Shown: piece by piece, positions 11,191 to 21,823 of the stretch
Layout: each line of letters starts with the position of its first letter
Numbering within the stretch: position 1 is the stretch's first letter
From: Russula earlei
Lineage: Eukaryota; Basidiomycota; Agaricomycetes; Russulales; Russulaceae
Assembly: GCA_025769875.1 (NCBI GenBank)
Contig: JAGFNK010000105.1
Location: forward strand, 62,001-126,000
Length of the DNA: 64,000 bases
Reading direction: 5' to 3'
Made by a program: the position numbers and the translations under genes
The notes under the pieces: model-generated
Database searches by the model: none
What the model was told of the DNA's origin: nothing
What the model saw: only the letters and a program-made list of their open reading frames with translations

Positions 11191-12487
11191 TTATGCTCGC
11201 TTCACTTTCTCCACCAGATTACATATGTATCCACGTGCAAACTCACGTGATGACTCCACGGATATGAGCGCGAGGTAGCCATCCACCTCTCCGATGCCGC
11301 AATTGGCAAACAGGGATAATGCTGGGACAATATCATCAGTTGGCAACCAACAACCATTTGTGATATCCTTGATATCACTGGCAAGGTGTTGGACTGCCAG
11401 TGTCCGGCGTGCATACTCGGGAAGTGCCAAAAATCCAGGTACAGTATCACCTGCGAGTGCGGGTGCAGGTGCAGGTGCGGGTGCGAGTGCGAGTGCGGGT
11501 GCGGGTGCGAGTGCGGGTGCGGGTGCGAATTCAGGCATGGGCGGGGAGAAACCAAGAGAATGGACAGTTGAGTCGAAGACATCAACAACTCTGTTCATGA
11601 CCGCTGTAACACCCATGACAGCAGACGCCACGGTGTCACCCCTCTGTTTTTTAGCTGAAGATGTTTCGGTCATCAGGATATCGTCAATGCGAGGTGATTT
11701 ACGCTTGTTGGTTACGAAGTCGAATGAGGTATTTGATGGTGAAGTCGATGCCCTCCTGCTGCCGCCGACTTGAGACAAATCGGGGGTCAGGTGAGCAGGA
11801 GTAGGTGGCTGGGATGGAGCATGCTCAGCACGAGGTGTTGGCTGGGATGGAGCATGCTCAGCACGAGGTGTTGGCTGGGATGGAGCATGCTCAGCACGAG
11901 GCGTTGGCTGCGAAGCCCGGTATGCGTGTTTGCCTTTGGTTTTTGTTCCTACAAGAGATTCCATGGCCTCGCAATGTGGCCAGCCCTTGTGGTGGAACTT
12001 CTTGACCGCTGGTTTGTCCTACTAAAGTAAGATATTGTCGACAAATCAGGAGTTACAGACGCACTGCAACCAGCTCATCATACACTGCCTGATTTTGATT
12101 TTCTGCTGATATGTCCATTCCTGTCACATCATCCCAAGCCATGCCAGACTTATTTTTGATCGCTGAAATGGTGTCCCAGTCGGTCTTCATCTAGTTGAAC
12201 GGTGTCAGTGTTGAGGTGTAGTCAAAAGAGGAAACACGTACCCTTTGCCACTTCGTCTTGCACGAGCTCAGAGTTTTGAAGCCACCCTTCTTACAAAGGG
12301 ACCTAATTTGACTGGCCGCCTCATTGAAGACTTGATCCTTGAACATAGCGTTGGACGTCATTTGGTCCTTGTGCTCCAAGAGGAAGTTTAAGAACTCGGC
12401 TTCCTCCTCAGTCGTCCATCTTGCCTTGATATCTGCTCGGGTTTCTTCTGCAGAGGAATCAGAGCTTCTTGACGAGCGGGTCTGCAT
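11191..12487 (-). CDS. Harbinger ORF1, Myb/SANT-like DNA-binding protein
   Basis: Three exons (12487-12242, 12190-12065, 12018-11191), all phase 0, give 399 residues. The N-terminal domain (ARWTTEEEAEFLNFLLEH ... CKTKWQR ... FHHKGWPHCEAM) has the Myb/SANT-like pattern with spaced Trp residues. The middle is low complexity: three tandem copies of an 11-residue Pro/Ala-rich unit (SQPTPRAEHAP), then an Ala-Pro ladder of about 25 residues. The C-terminal conserved region holds RRTLAVQHLASDIKD and DDIVPALSLF. It lies upstream of and on the same strand as the transposase, the usual two-gene arrangement. The expected role is binding the element ends and helping transposase enter the nucleus or assemble. 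Confidence 0.85.
11455..11905. repeat. coding minisatellites inside ORF1
   Basis: Two arrays lie within the third exon. At about 11455-11530 a GTGCGGGTGCGA-type 6/12-bp repeat encodes the Ala-Pro ladder. At about 11810-11905 a 33-bp unit is present three times nearly perfectly. Both arrays keep frame and are absent from the outer Harbinger copy. Confidence 0.85.
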
Positions 12488-14203
12488 GGGAGGTGATGAT
12501 CAGGATCAGGAAAATAAAGTGTGGGGTGACGCCGAAGTGAAGGTGAAAAGAAGGTACTGACAAAGGGCTTACACATGTGCAATCACACACAAATATGCGA
12601 ATACGCGAATATGCAAATCACAAGCGAATATGCAAATCACAAGCGAATAAAAACTCATATTAAAAAAAAACCTATTAGTTTATCATATATGCGATGTCAC
12701 TTATATCACACTGGTCACACCAGTCACTCCCGGAAAATCCCGAAATTCAAGTTCAAGTTCGAAGTTCAAGAATTCTCGGTTGGTATCATGGGCCTAAACA
12801 TGTCTTTGACACCCTCCAGCGGACCATCCAAAACCTCAGTGTTGCCTCATCATGACATGTCCTAATTGAAGAACAAATTGCCATCTTCCTCTATACTGCT
12901 GTTACAGGGCTGTCATCAACTCATGTCAGAGAGCGTTTCCAGTGGTCACCCTGCACCATTTCAAAGTATGTATCACTTGGGTTTCTTCACACTTGTTCTG
13001 ACAGGCAGTTAGGTATTTTAAAAAAATTCTTGGAGTTCTCTCAAGCCCCCCCTTCTATACCACATTTGTGCAGCTCCCTGACGCCAATTCACCCCCTCAC
13101 CCCTTTATCCGAAGTAACCCCAAGCTCTATCCATATCTCAAGGATGCCCTAGGCACTGTCGATGGCACACATATCAAGTGTTCTGCCACTGCTGACAAGC
13201 GTGACATGGCAAGGAACCGCAAAGGAGTAATCACACAGAACTGCCTTGTGGCATGTTCTTTTGACCTCCGCTTCACCTATCTCCTGACTGGTTGGGAGGG
13301 TTCCACTGCTGATGCGACACTCTTCCTTGACGCATGACTTTCTGATTTTTTTATCCCAAGCGGAAAGTATTATCTTGGCAATGGAGGCTTTGCCTCATCA
13401 GATGTACTTCTCACCCCTTATCGAGGCGTGCGGTACCATCTCGCCAAATGGGGTCACGCAAACACAAGGTAATGTTTCTCATCTCCTGAGTTTTCTCACT
13501 GACATTTGTCCCAGGCCACACACACCTGAGGAGTTGTTCAATCTGCATCATGCTCAAGCTTGCAATGTTGTAGAACACATCTTTGGAATCCTCAAGTGAC
13601 AGTTCCAATTACTCGATTGTCCCCTTAACTATAACATGTCAATTCAGGCGCACATCCCAGCTGTGCTTGCAGCACTGCACAATTTTATTCATGAGTATGA
13701 TCCTAGGGAGATTTCCACCTTTGATGATGTGGCTGAGCTCCACATGGGCTCTCAAGATGAGGAGGAGGCTGGTGAACTTGCTGAAGGCCCAGTGACACAG
13801 CATGAGAGGGAGCGAGCGAATTGCAGGTGAGACAGAATTGCTGGTGACATGTGGGAGCAATATGTGAGAATGAGAATTTGAAGGGCACATGTTGACTAGC
13901 ATAGAATTTCATGTATGTACAAACTATGCCCTCCATATCGCCATGGGCCAACACGATGTAGAAATATTTTTTTTACAAATCATGTGTTACCTCATGCGAA
14001 TATGCACACACGTGAATATGCAATTACAACAAGTGAATTTGCAAATCTGGTGGAAAAGAGCTCATAATTATAATTAGAGAAACTCATATTAGTTAATCAA
14101 GTTATCGTTCATCACACCTGTGACTCCTGTCACCCCTGGAAAATACTGAAATCCGAGTTCAAGTTCAAGATTCAAGAATTCTTGGTTGGTAAATGGGGCC
14201 TAA

Positions 14204-14574
14204 TGGACATGTAACACATCCTGTAAAGTCTGCCCAGGATGGAACATCCCTGCATTATTTACAATGGCAAGTTGATTAGGTGGGGAAGGGAGAAACAAAT
14301 GTAATAGATTTTGTGAAATCTGGTGGTGAGAGGAGTCCAGGTACAGGTAATGGAGTGGTGGAAATCACTTCAATTCACAGGCCCACATGAGGGCCATAGT
14401 TAAAATCACAAGTACACTATGGGCTTGGTAATCATACACCAAAGTACATACTGTAAGTAGTTTTTATGATTTTATGTATGACATTGTATGAGATCATAAC
14501 AAAACAGAACATACATATTCATCATGGATACAAAACATACATGGGTGCATGAAACATATACCAAAAATATATAT
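14204..14574 (-). other. downstream flank of Copia-A coding sequence
   Basis: AT-rich, no ORF of note. It lies between the outer Harbinger and the Copia-A stop codon, so it should contain the Copia-A 3' untranslated region and perhaps part of its LTR. No second copy is available in the window to define the LTR edge. Confidence 0.4.
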
Positions 14575-14665
14575 TTACACCACACCCCCACATGCACAAC
14601 ATAGACCAAGAGTTTGAGTGTGGACCTTTACCTTCCATTTAGGCAAAGCCTTTGTTAAAATGTCT
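14575..14665 (-). pseudogene. Copia-A RNase H C-terminal end
   Basis: The minus strand reads DILTKALPKWKVKVHTQTLG and on to a TAA at 14575-14577. The motif DILTKALP closes Copia RNase H domains. It joins in frame to YCPTEYMPT (about 15660) once the solo LTR at 14671-15632 is taken out, proving that the LTR inserted in this codon region. Confidence 0.88.
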
Positions 14666-14670
14666 GTGGG

Positions 14671-15632
14671 TGTCAAGACTCACTGTTGAACTATCCAGTT
14701 CAAGAGCGAGGGATAAGCTTGAAGACGAGTCAATAGACGTCCAAGACGGAATGGGCAAGGAGCAGAGTCCAGAGTAGTAACAAATACCAGAGAGGCACTG
14801 TTACTGTGAGAGTTGAACAGTGATGCAGAGAGGAGGCCAGGATAGTCACAAGATGACGGTCCTTAAAGGAGTATCCCAGGGATGGAGAGTGCCATAAACA
14901 AATGGACAGTCTGAGGACTGTCCGCTACTTTATTGAGTGCTTATATACTACAAGAGAACTGCTAAATAGGGAACAAGTCATAACCTTGTTATCAAGCACA
15001 ATAGAGTGATGAGTAAGAAGTCAGAGTGTGCTTACTGAGCATGCTCAGTCATGCTCAGTAAGCCGCTGAGTAAGAAGGCTTCTCTTGATGAGTAAGAGCC
15101 TTCACTGTCCACATGTTCACTGCTTTAGTGCACGTGCGAGCCCCTGATTCACTTTCTGTTAGTTAGTTTAGGGCTGGTCACTTGAGGACTTGTAGTTTGG
15201 TTATGGAATAGTGTTATCTTATAAGGCCCTTATATAGTTCTATTAGGGTCCTTAGAGTCGACCCTAATACTTCTATTAAGGTCCTTAGTATTGCCTTATA
15301 GTTCGTTCTATAGTTATTAGAGTTAGTCTAATAACACGTTGTAGGGCCTTTGATACTAGGTTAGTGTCTCTTGTAGAGCACCTAGAGTCGTTCTAAAGGG
15401 TCCCTAGGAAGGCCCTAATACTGTCCTTTACTGTTAGAAGGGTTGCCCTTAAGTGGGGCTCACTGTATGTCAATTGTGCTGAGAATTGCTCACGCGACAA
15501 TGTGCATGCAATATTGTGGACACCTCTACTCACCCCTTTTGCTCATGTGAACAGGGTGACACCATAGAGGCTGGGTTTCCTCCTATAAGGAAGGGTCCTT
15601 CAAGGGCCCTCTCCAGAGAATGGTTCATGACA
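14671..15632 (-). mobile_element. solo LTR, 963-bp family, copy 1
   Basis: Its ends are TGTCAAGACT and TTCATGACA, with a perfect 5-bp duplication GTGGG at 14666-14670 and 15633-15637. It matches 52577-53540 in reverse orientation over its full length, and a partial copy at 35349-35955. The LTR contains tandem CATGCTCAGT palindromes (about 15047-15065) and a run of diverged repeats of the type CTTATTAGGGTCC (15225-15430). Confidence 0.93.
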
Positions 15633-15637
15633 GTGGG

Positions 15638-16580
15638 CATATATTCTGTTGGACAGTATTTCAAGTCCATGGTTTTGGCAGCTACAACCTGATGAATGAA
15701 ATGATATTGTTGGTTGATATGTTTTGTGCACATGCGATAGTTGTCATCTTCAGTGAGCTTCAAAGCAGGTTGATTGTTGCAATATAGAGTGATAGAACTG
15801 AAGAGGGAAGGGAATAGCTTGCCAATAAGTTTGCAAAGCCAAATAGCTTCCTTTGCTGCATGCGTAGCTGCTACATATTCTGCTTCAGCTGTGGAAAGCA
15901 TTATGAGTTCCTGTTTCTTTGAAGCCCAAGGTATTGCACCTCTGTCAATAAGGAACATGTATCTGGAGATAGTGTGTCGATGTTCTTGGGAGGCACTGTC
16001 TGTGTCCATATACCCAATGAGATTGTGCTTCTCATTACCATAGGTTAGTTCCATTTGTTTAGTGTCAATGAGATAGCAGAAAATCCACTTTACTGCTTCC
16101 CAGTGTGCAATGCCCAAATTGTCAAGAAATTGGGAAAGTGTTGAAATGGTGAAAGCTATGTCTGGGCATGTCACAATGGCAAGATACATGAGGCTACCTA
16201 TGGCTTCACGGTAAGGTGTTTTCTGCATATGGATGATCTTGTCTGAGGATGAAGGTGTGTCTGCTTTCAAATACATTGTGCTGGGGATCATAGGAGTACC
16301 ATATGGCTTTGCATCAGTGAATGTGAATCATGCTAGAATGGTGTCAACATACAATGATTGGGAAAGAGATATGGTTTGGGCTGTGCAATTGTGAGAGACT
16401 TTAATGCCTATTAACCAATGTACTGGCCCCAGATCCATCAGTGCATAACAGGAATTGATTTTCTGCTTATACTGCCCAATCAATGTCTGTGAACTGCCCA
16501 TTAAAATGCAGCTGTCAACATGGACTGCAAGGACAAGTGTGTGTTCTCCTACATGTGCTATAAACACTCCTGAATCAGCT
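15638..16580 (-). pseudogene. Copia-A reverse transcriptase/RNase H, C-terminal part
   Basis: Two minus-strand frames: 16580-16328 holds the RT catalytic region (LVLAVHVDSCILMG, where the usual VDD is VDS, then LGPVHWLIGIKV). 16291-15638 holds the RT end and RNase H (SLMYLAIVTCPDIAF, LIGYMDTDSASQEHRH, STAEAEYVAATHAAKEAIWL, TKHINQQYHFI). A stop near 16326 separates them. Its N-terminal partner is at 33925-34516. Loss of the second catalytic Asp makes it inactive. Confidence 0.88.
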
Positions 16581-17197
16581 TTGGTGACTAGTGCTTCCAG
16601 GTCAGGTCACATTGACTGCAAAAAACTGCTTGACTGAACCTGACCTGACTGATCATGAGTGAACTTTCAGTCAAGGTCAAACTGGATTGTAGAATGTCCA
16701 GTCACAGTCAGATCAACTTTCAAGACTGATAAAAACTGGTCAAGACTGGTCAAGACTGGTCAAGACTGGTGTGCCTGGTGTGCCTGGGATTTCTGTCAAG
16801 ATTTCATGGGTTTGAGGATTATGGTCATAACTAGTCATAAGTAAAGCATGACTGGGAACATGTGTGTGAGATTGTAAGGCTGGTTACCTGACCCTGTACC
16901 TAGTGAGTACCCAAGGAGAGAGAGAGCCCCCATGAGAAGTTGGACACAGGCACAATGAGGAGTTCTCAAGCCAGTCAGAGGAGAAGGGGACACCAAAGCT
17001 TGCTTGTCATTCCAGAGGGTAAGTAGAGAGATTAAGTACAGAATACAGGGGAGTACAAAGGAAAATAGGAGATTGAAAAACAAGGGAGCATAAAGATTGT
17101 CTATGCTGCACACAGAAATAAAAATGCACATCTCAATGCATGAAAATTGTGCATGTGGGAAAAGATGCATTGCATGCCATCAGGGTTTCAGACCTGA

Positions 17198-17447
17198 TGT
17201 TGGAGCTATAGGGATGATAGCTCAGTCTTGTGTGTAAAAGACTATATTGGTTAATTATCTAACCTATAGGGATGATAGCTATGTACAGCATTAGCTTTAA
17301 AGGAGTGTAAAGGAATGTGTAGTACTGACCTCAGTCTTGTGTGTAAAAGACTGAGGAAACAAATGTGATAACTAAATTATTCTAATTATTTACATGTATG
17401 GTCCGGATTGTCCATTTGCGTGGCACTTAGCGGCTGCATGTCCAACA
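17198..17447 (-). repeat. Copia-B 3' LTR
   Basis: This 250-bp LTR is nearly identical to 32062-32308. It contains two copies of CTCAGTCTTGTGTGTAAAAG and two of AGGGATGATAGCT. Confidence 0.95.
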
Positions 17448-17532
17448 TGCCCCCTCAGACCAAGTGGTGCACATTTACTCCTCCCATCTCCATTGCGAAA
17501 CCTTTGTGCTTCTCGCAGCTGGGACCTCTTTT

Positions 17533-18027
17533 TCAATACATCAGTTTCTTCCTCTTCTGATGGGGTGTAGGCAAGATTGGTCCCCTGCAAGTTGACTGCT
17601 GCAAGAAGCGGTGTTGTGCCTCAGTATGTTTGGTGCAGTCATGGAACTTGGGGTTCCTGCCGGATGGCGATGGTCGACTGGTTGTTGATGTGAGGGTTGT
17701 GAGGAGATGGGTATCTTGACCCAATCCAGTGAGTAGTTGCCTCAGCCTTGTGGCATCTTTGGCAGCGTGTGTGCCCATGGGGTGCTCTGCCTCAGTGCTC
17801 AAGGGTGCAACTGGCAGCTCCAGTTTTCTGGTCCAGTCAGGGTCGACATATCTGACTGAGATTGGCTGGGTGCCAGAGTTGCACTGGAAGGTCAGGCAGT
17901 GATTACTTGTACCTTGGATGTGCTGGGTCACATGGTTGCATGTGCATTTGTAGTTGTTCCCTGGGCATGATTCTGTGAAGATCTTGTCCATCTGCTCTCT
18001 GTCTAGGTAGGCGGGCTTAATGTCCAT
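17533..18027 (-). pseudogene. Copia-B RNase H fragment
   Basis: The frame contains the RNase H end of Copia pol: LSTEAEHPMGTHAAKDATRL (normally STEAEYxAxxxAxKE) then LRQLLTGLGQD and TKHTEAQHRFL. The upstream palm of RT is deleted, leaving only MDIKPAYLD, which resembles the VDVKxAFLNG motif. It is non-functional. Confidence 0.75.
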
Positions 18028-18194
18028 CTGATGGGCTTCAAGACTTCGTTTGGCAGCAGGGGCCAGGGTGCAAGGGAGTGCCAGTCTTTTGATGGCATGA
18101 CTTCATTGGGGTTGTTGCCCTCGACTTAGGTGAGTCCCTGCATGATGACGTGGGCCTTGCATGTTTGAGTATTTCGATTTGACCCCCTTTTCAT

Positions 18195-18975
18195 TTAGAA
18201 GGTCTGATTGCTTCCCCGCTGTGGCTCTGTTCTGTGGGTGTGGATGGTTTTGGGAATGCCTGTGTCTTTGGACACATGTTTCTCCTTGTTGTGTGCCTTT
18301 GCCCACTCTGCAGAATCTGCATGGGCTGTCACCTTGGCATAGGACTTGGGATTAGATGGCAACATTTTGTGTGCCGCATTTTCCTGCTCGGTACATTTCA
18401 TTTGGTGCTCATGCAGGATGGTGGAATGGCAAGCATCCTTGTCGCAGACAGGTGTGCATGTGGCGCATTTGGGGAACATTTCAGATTGTGAGGAATCTAG
18501 GTCCTTGGGTGTGTTGTTATCGCATTGCTGTGTGTCTTGCAGTTCGGCATGTGATGCCTTTTCCGCTTCTCCTTCATTTGGCTCCTCCACTTTGTCACCT
18601 TGGTCAGGTGTGAGCGTGCATGTGATGCGCTTTGGTGGTCCCATGGTGGATTGTGCAGGTGAGTCTTCTGCCTTGTGAATTGTGAGCTGATTTTGTGGTG
18701 TTTCAGGTTGAGCAGGTGGAATCACGTCCACTATGATGCTCTGCGGTTCGGTGCGCGGTGCCATTTCCACTTCCACTTCATCTGACTCCTCCGCTTTGTC
18801 ACCATGGTTGAGTGTGAGCACGTGCGTAGCACACTTTGGTTGTCCCATGGTGGATTGTGCAGGTGGGCTTTCTACCTTGTAAGTTGTAGGCTGACTATGT
18901 GGTGCTGCAGGCTTAATGGGCAGGGCATTGCCTGCTCTGATGCCTTGTGGTTTGGGGTGCAGCAACTGTTCCATG
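18195..18975 (-). pseudogene. Copia-B linker and start of reverse transcriptase
   Basis: A long hydrophilic Pro/Glu/Thr-rich linker with two internal repeat units (SPPAQSTMGQPK and DSPAQSTMGPPK with surrounding residues) precedes PKSYAKVTAHADSAEWAKA, matching the conserved entry into Copia RT (P.SY.EA...S.EW..A). The minus-strand frame continues upstream into the Gypsy 5' LTR, which shows where the Gypsy inserted. Confidence 0.7.
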
Positions 18976-18980
18976 CTGTC

Positions 18981-19460
18981 TATCACAAGTACTGGTACCT
19001 CGGACCAGACTGGCAACCAGACAAGCCTACCCGGACAAGCCTCACGGCTCTCACACGTTCTCATGAGTCATCTGCCTCGCATGTACCACCACCTTCTGGC
19101 ATGTTCAGTCTCGATCGTCTCATAGTTACCTCATGTCTACCATTTGATATAGGATGTATCTGTCTATATAAACCTGTCAGTAGAAGAGGACAAGCCTTAA
19201 GCTTGTTCTCTTGTGAATATCAGCTTCAGAACTGTAGGCTTGCAGGAATCAAGCAATCATCTCAGAATCTCTTCCAACCTTCTAAGTCTTCGAATGCGAA
19301 GACTTATTTGCTATATTTCCTCTCTGCGGTACACGTTAGCCTTTGCTGCATTGTCACTGAGATCCCTGACTCTCGTGAAAACTCATCATCTCGCTTGACT
19401 CAGTGCGCACATCTCGTGTGTGAAACGATTTGTCAGCGACACCGCCCCCAGTCGGTGACA
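18981..19460 (+). repeat. Gypsy 5' LTR
   Basis: 480 bp; the first dinucleotide is mutated (TATCACAAG against TGTCACAAG in the 3' LTR) and it ends GTCGGTGACA. It has a TATATAAACC box near 19163. It lacks a 10-bp stretch that is present in the 3' LTR. Confidence 0.95.
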
Positions 19461-19535
19461 TTAGAACAAGCTTACCTCTGAACCCTTGACCCCGAACCAC
19501 ACACTCATGAACAATATACTGAACTTCTTCCAAAC

Positions 19536-21236
19536 ATGAGCACAACCCGAGACTGGAAGACTAAAGGACTCAGAACTCCAACTATTGAAGAGCTAGCAAC
19601 CCTTAAGTGTCCCTTTGAATTGCTTCCTGACCAAGAGAAGAATGTCCCCAGTATAACCATGTTCGACGATGGTGTCAAGTTCTACATGATACAGACGGAT
19701 AACGTACCATGGACCGGCTACTACACCAGCTGGATGGGTGCCAAAGTAGCCCTTGGCCATTTATTTGGCCTCTGGTTTGAGATTGCGAGACATGGTGACA
19801 CTTGGGAGATGACACGTGTTGCTCGCTCGGCCTTCAGACTCGAACAGAGCCCTCTCAGGGGTAGTAACATCACTACACTGACAGCCTCAGGAGAACGCCT
19901 CCCCGGTTCTAAAGCCCCAAGCCATGCCCTGATGCCAGGACCAATCCCAACCACCCACGCTCCAATGGAGCTCAAATCAACAACAACAATGAACATTTTC
20001 GTCGCTACCACCAACCCCGACCCTCCTCAACCACAACCCACATTGTCCGGGACGGCACAACCCCCCACCTGCACTTTGTTCACCAGGATCGGAGGTCGCG
20101 GAATACAACCTCCGAGTCCTGACCCTGACCCTGATGACCTCGAGACGTGTGCCGACCATGACTGCAATGCATGTGGCCCCAACTACGGAAAACTTGAAGG
20201 AATCCCACCCGACTTCTTCAACGGTGATCATGCCCAAACGTATGCATTCCTAGTTGCGTTCAATAGATTTATGTCCATGAACCATGACAGCAAGATTGCC
20301 AGAGACCCCATCAAAAAGTGCGCGTACTTCCTCTCTCTGATGAAAGGACCCAAGGTAGAAGGTTGGCTCAAAGCCATGGATCAATGGCTCGAAGACATTC
20401 AGGATGACCCGACGAATATACCACTTGGACTCACGGCATGGGAAGCAATGCGACAGCAGTTCCATCGTGCGTTCACCGACTATGCAGAACACGAGAAAGC
20501 TCAAGATAAGCTCAAGGAACTAAAGATGAAGGATGGTCTTTTAGATGATTACATATCCGAATTCCAACTACTGGCAAGACGTGCTGGACTCGACGTCGAC
20601 GAGCCAACCGTCATGAGGCTCTTTGCATGGGGCCTACCTCGAAGCCTAGTCAAATCATGCCTCAATTTAGAAGACCCCACCTCATTCGTAGATTGGGTCG
20701 TGGCCGCGCAAAAGCACCACCGAGTTTGGATGCACAAATGTGCGAGCCTGTCTGATCATTCCAGCATGCGCGGGTGCAACTTCAATCAACCCCAGAACAA
20801 CAGACCCTGGGGACGACTTGTCAATTTGGCCTGGGCTAACCATGGGAACAATCAAAGCAACCCCACTCCCACATGTCCACGCCTCCCACCATGCGACCCG
20901 AATGCGATGGACACCAGTGCAGGCGCCACCCATAAGGCAGTCACCAAGGCAGAAAAGCAGAAACACCGAGAAGAAGGAAGGTGTTTCCACTGCTCTCTCC
21001 AAGGACACCTAGCCCACGATTGCCCCACAAAGCCGAAACGCGAAACGACCTGTGCATGCACCACTGAGACAACCACTATCACGACCAAACCTCCTACTAT
21101 AGAGGTCATTGAAGAAGATGTGGTCATCAAATTGGCAAAAACAGCGAAAGGACTCTCTGTAAAAGACGGAGAAGCCTTTATCAAAGCTTTGATGGGAGAT
21201 GACAAAGACAAAGAAGAGGATTTTTCGGACGCTTGA
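19536..21236 (+). CDS. gag: Gypsy gag polyprotein
   Basis: A single open frame of 566 residues with an ATG shortly after the 5' LTR. The N-terminal 200 residues are variable and Pro/Thr-rich. A retrotransposon gag core lies around residues 225-400 (PPDFFNGDHAQTYAFLVAF, WEAMRQQFHRAFTDY, DDYISEFQLLARRAGLD). One CCHC zinc knuckle is near residue 485 (CFHCSLQGHLAHDC). The protein would form the particle shell and package RNA. It is the only Gypsy gene here with no lesion. Confidence 0.9.
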   Translation: MSTTRDWKTKGLRTPTIEELATLKCPFELLPDQEKNVPSITMFDDGVKFYMIQTDNVPWTGYYTSWMGAKVALGHLFGLWFEIARHGDTWEMTRVARSAFRLEQSPLRGSNITTLTASGERLPGSKAPSHALMPGPIPTTHAPMELKSTTTMNIFVATTNPDPPQPQPTLSGTAQPPTCTLFTRIGGRGIQPPSPDPDPDDLETCADHDCNACGPNYGKLEGIPPDFFNGDHAQTYAFLVAFNRFMSMNHDSKIARDPIKKCAYFLSLMKGPKVEGWLKAMDQWLEDIQDDPTNIPLGLTAWEAMRQQFHRAFTDYAEHEKAQDKLKELKMKDGLLDDYISEFQLLARRAGLDVDEPTVMRLFAWGLPRSLVKSCLNLEDPTSFVDWVVAAQKHHRVWMHKCASLSDHSSMRGCNFNQPQNNRPWGRLVNLAWANHGNNQSNPTPTCPRLPPCDPNAMDTSAGATHKAVTKAEKQKHREEGRCFHCSLQGHLAHDCPTKPKRETTCACTTETTTITTKPPTIEVIEEDVVIKLAKTAKGLSVKDGEAFIKALMGDDKDKEEDFSDA

Positions 21237-21274
21237 GCATAATGGTGATTGCTTGAGCTTTAGGTATCGACTCC

Positions 21275-21823
21275 ATGTATAGGTCTCAAAGAAAGTCAAT
21301 ATCAGTGATGACTACTATTTACATTGGATTGAACAAAGCCGAAAGAAAAGCCCTGATAGACAGTGGGGCTATGGAATGCTTTATATCTCCCAAATTGACA
21401 AAAGAACTGCACCTACAAACTAGAAAATTAATCCCAACCAGAAACATCAAAAACGTTGATGGAACACTCAATCGTTCAGGAAAAGTCACCCAAGCTGTCG
21501 ACCTAGAACTGAAACTGTTAGGGCAAAGATACACACATCAATTCTTGGTCGCAGACATAGGACAGGACAACATCATTTTAGGATACCCATTCCTAGAGTC
21601 AACCAACCCAAGAATAAACTGGTCTAAGGGAACCATGATGGGAAGGATCACGCTCACGGGAGACTGGGAAACTCCAGCATGGATTAAGGCACTAATGGAC
21701 TGGGAGGAAGGTGATGAACTATGGCTACAAACTCAAATATGTAAAACCACCATAGCTCAACAACTAGCAGAATCACAAATACAGGATAAACCTAAAACCT
21801 GGCAAGAAATAGTTCCCCACTGA
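21275..21823 (+). pseudogene. pol: Gypsy protease and start of pol
   Basis: The retropepsin signature ALIDSGAMECFI is followed by DNIILGYPFL, the paired motif of Gypsy proteases. The frame ends in TGA at 21821, right after IVPH, where RT normally continues. It starts shortly after gag ends, consistent with a shifted pol frame, though the ATG at 21275 could be fortuitous. Confidence 0.85.

Larger units (their letters stand above)
9327..12794 (-). mobile_element. inner PIF/Harbinger transposon, apparently intact
   Basis: This 3468-bp element lies between TAA duplications (9324-9326 and 12795-12797). The terminal inverted repeats start GGCCCATGATACCAAC and are identical by eye for about 190 bp, down through the subterminal TTTGCATATTCGC repeats. 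It has a complete two-gene set on the minus strand: ORF1 (Myb/SANT-like) next to the right end, then DDE transposase. Identity of the ends and absence of lesions indicate recent transposition and possible activity. Confidence 0.93.
9099..13880 (+). pseudogene. Harbinger transposase, broken and split by inner element
   Basis: The N-terminal part (about 9099-9326) and the rest (12798-about 13880) match the intact inner transposase. The inner transposon entered immediately after codons for ELGVHK. Besides that insertion there are in-frame stops (before HVLIEEQ at about 12866, after LFLDA at 13335 and after GILK at 13597), and the second catalytic motif reads GNGGF where the inner copy has GDAGF, so the metal-binding Asp is lost. 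The DGTHI motif (first Asp, about 13160) and the VVEHIFG motif (Glu, about 13570) remain. It is inactive by sequence. Confidence 0.85.
7362..14200 (+). mobile_element. outer PIF/Harbinger transposon, decayed
   Basis: The terminal inverted repeats begin GGCCCCATTTACCAAC at both ends and continue with the shared GAATTCTTGAATCTTGAAC block. The flanking duplication is TAA (7359-7361 and 14201-14203), typical of PIF/Harbinger. Without the 3.47-kb inner element and its duplication it is about 3.37 kb. It carries a Myb/SANT-like ORF1 and a DDE transposase, both on the plus strand and both broken. The same terminal sequence family is found on the inner element and on the small element at 45725. Confidence 0.9.

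Noticed and set aside
15486..15692. Plus-strand frame with an apparent conserved peptide repeated at 52415-52693
   Set aside because: The match is DNA-level identity of two solo LTR copies; the protein similarity is a by-product and no gene is implied.
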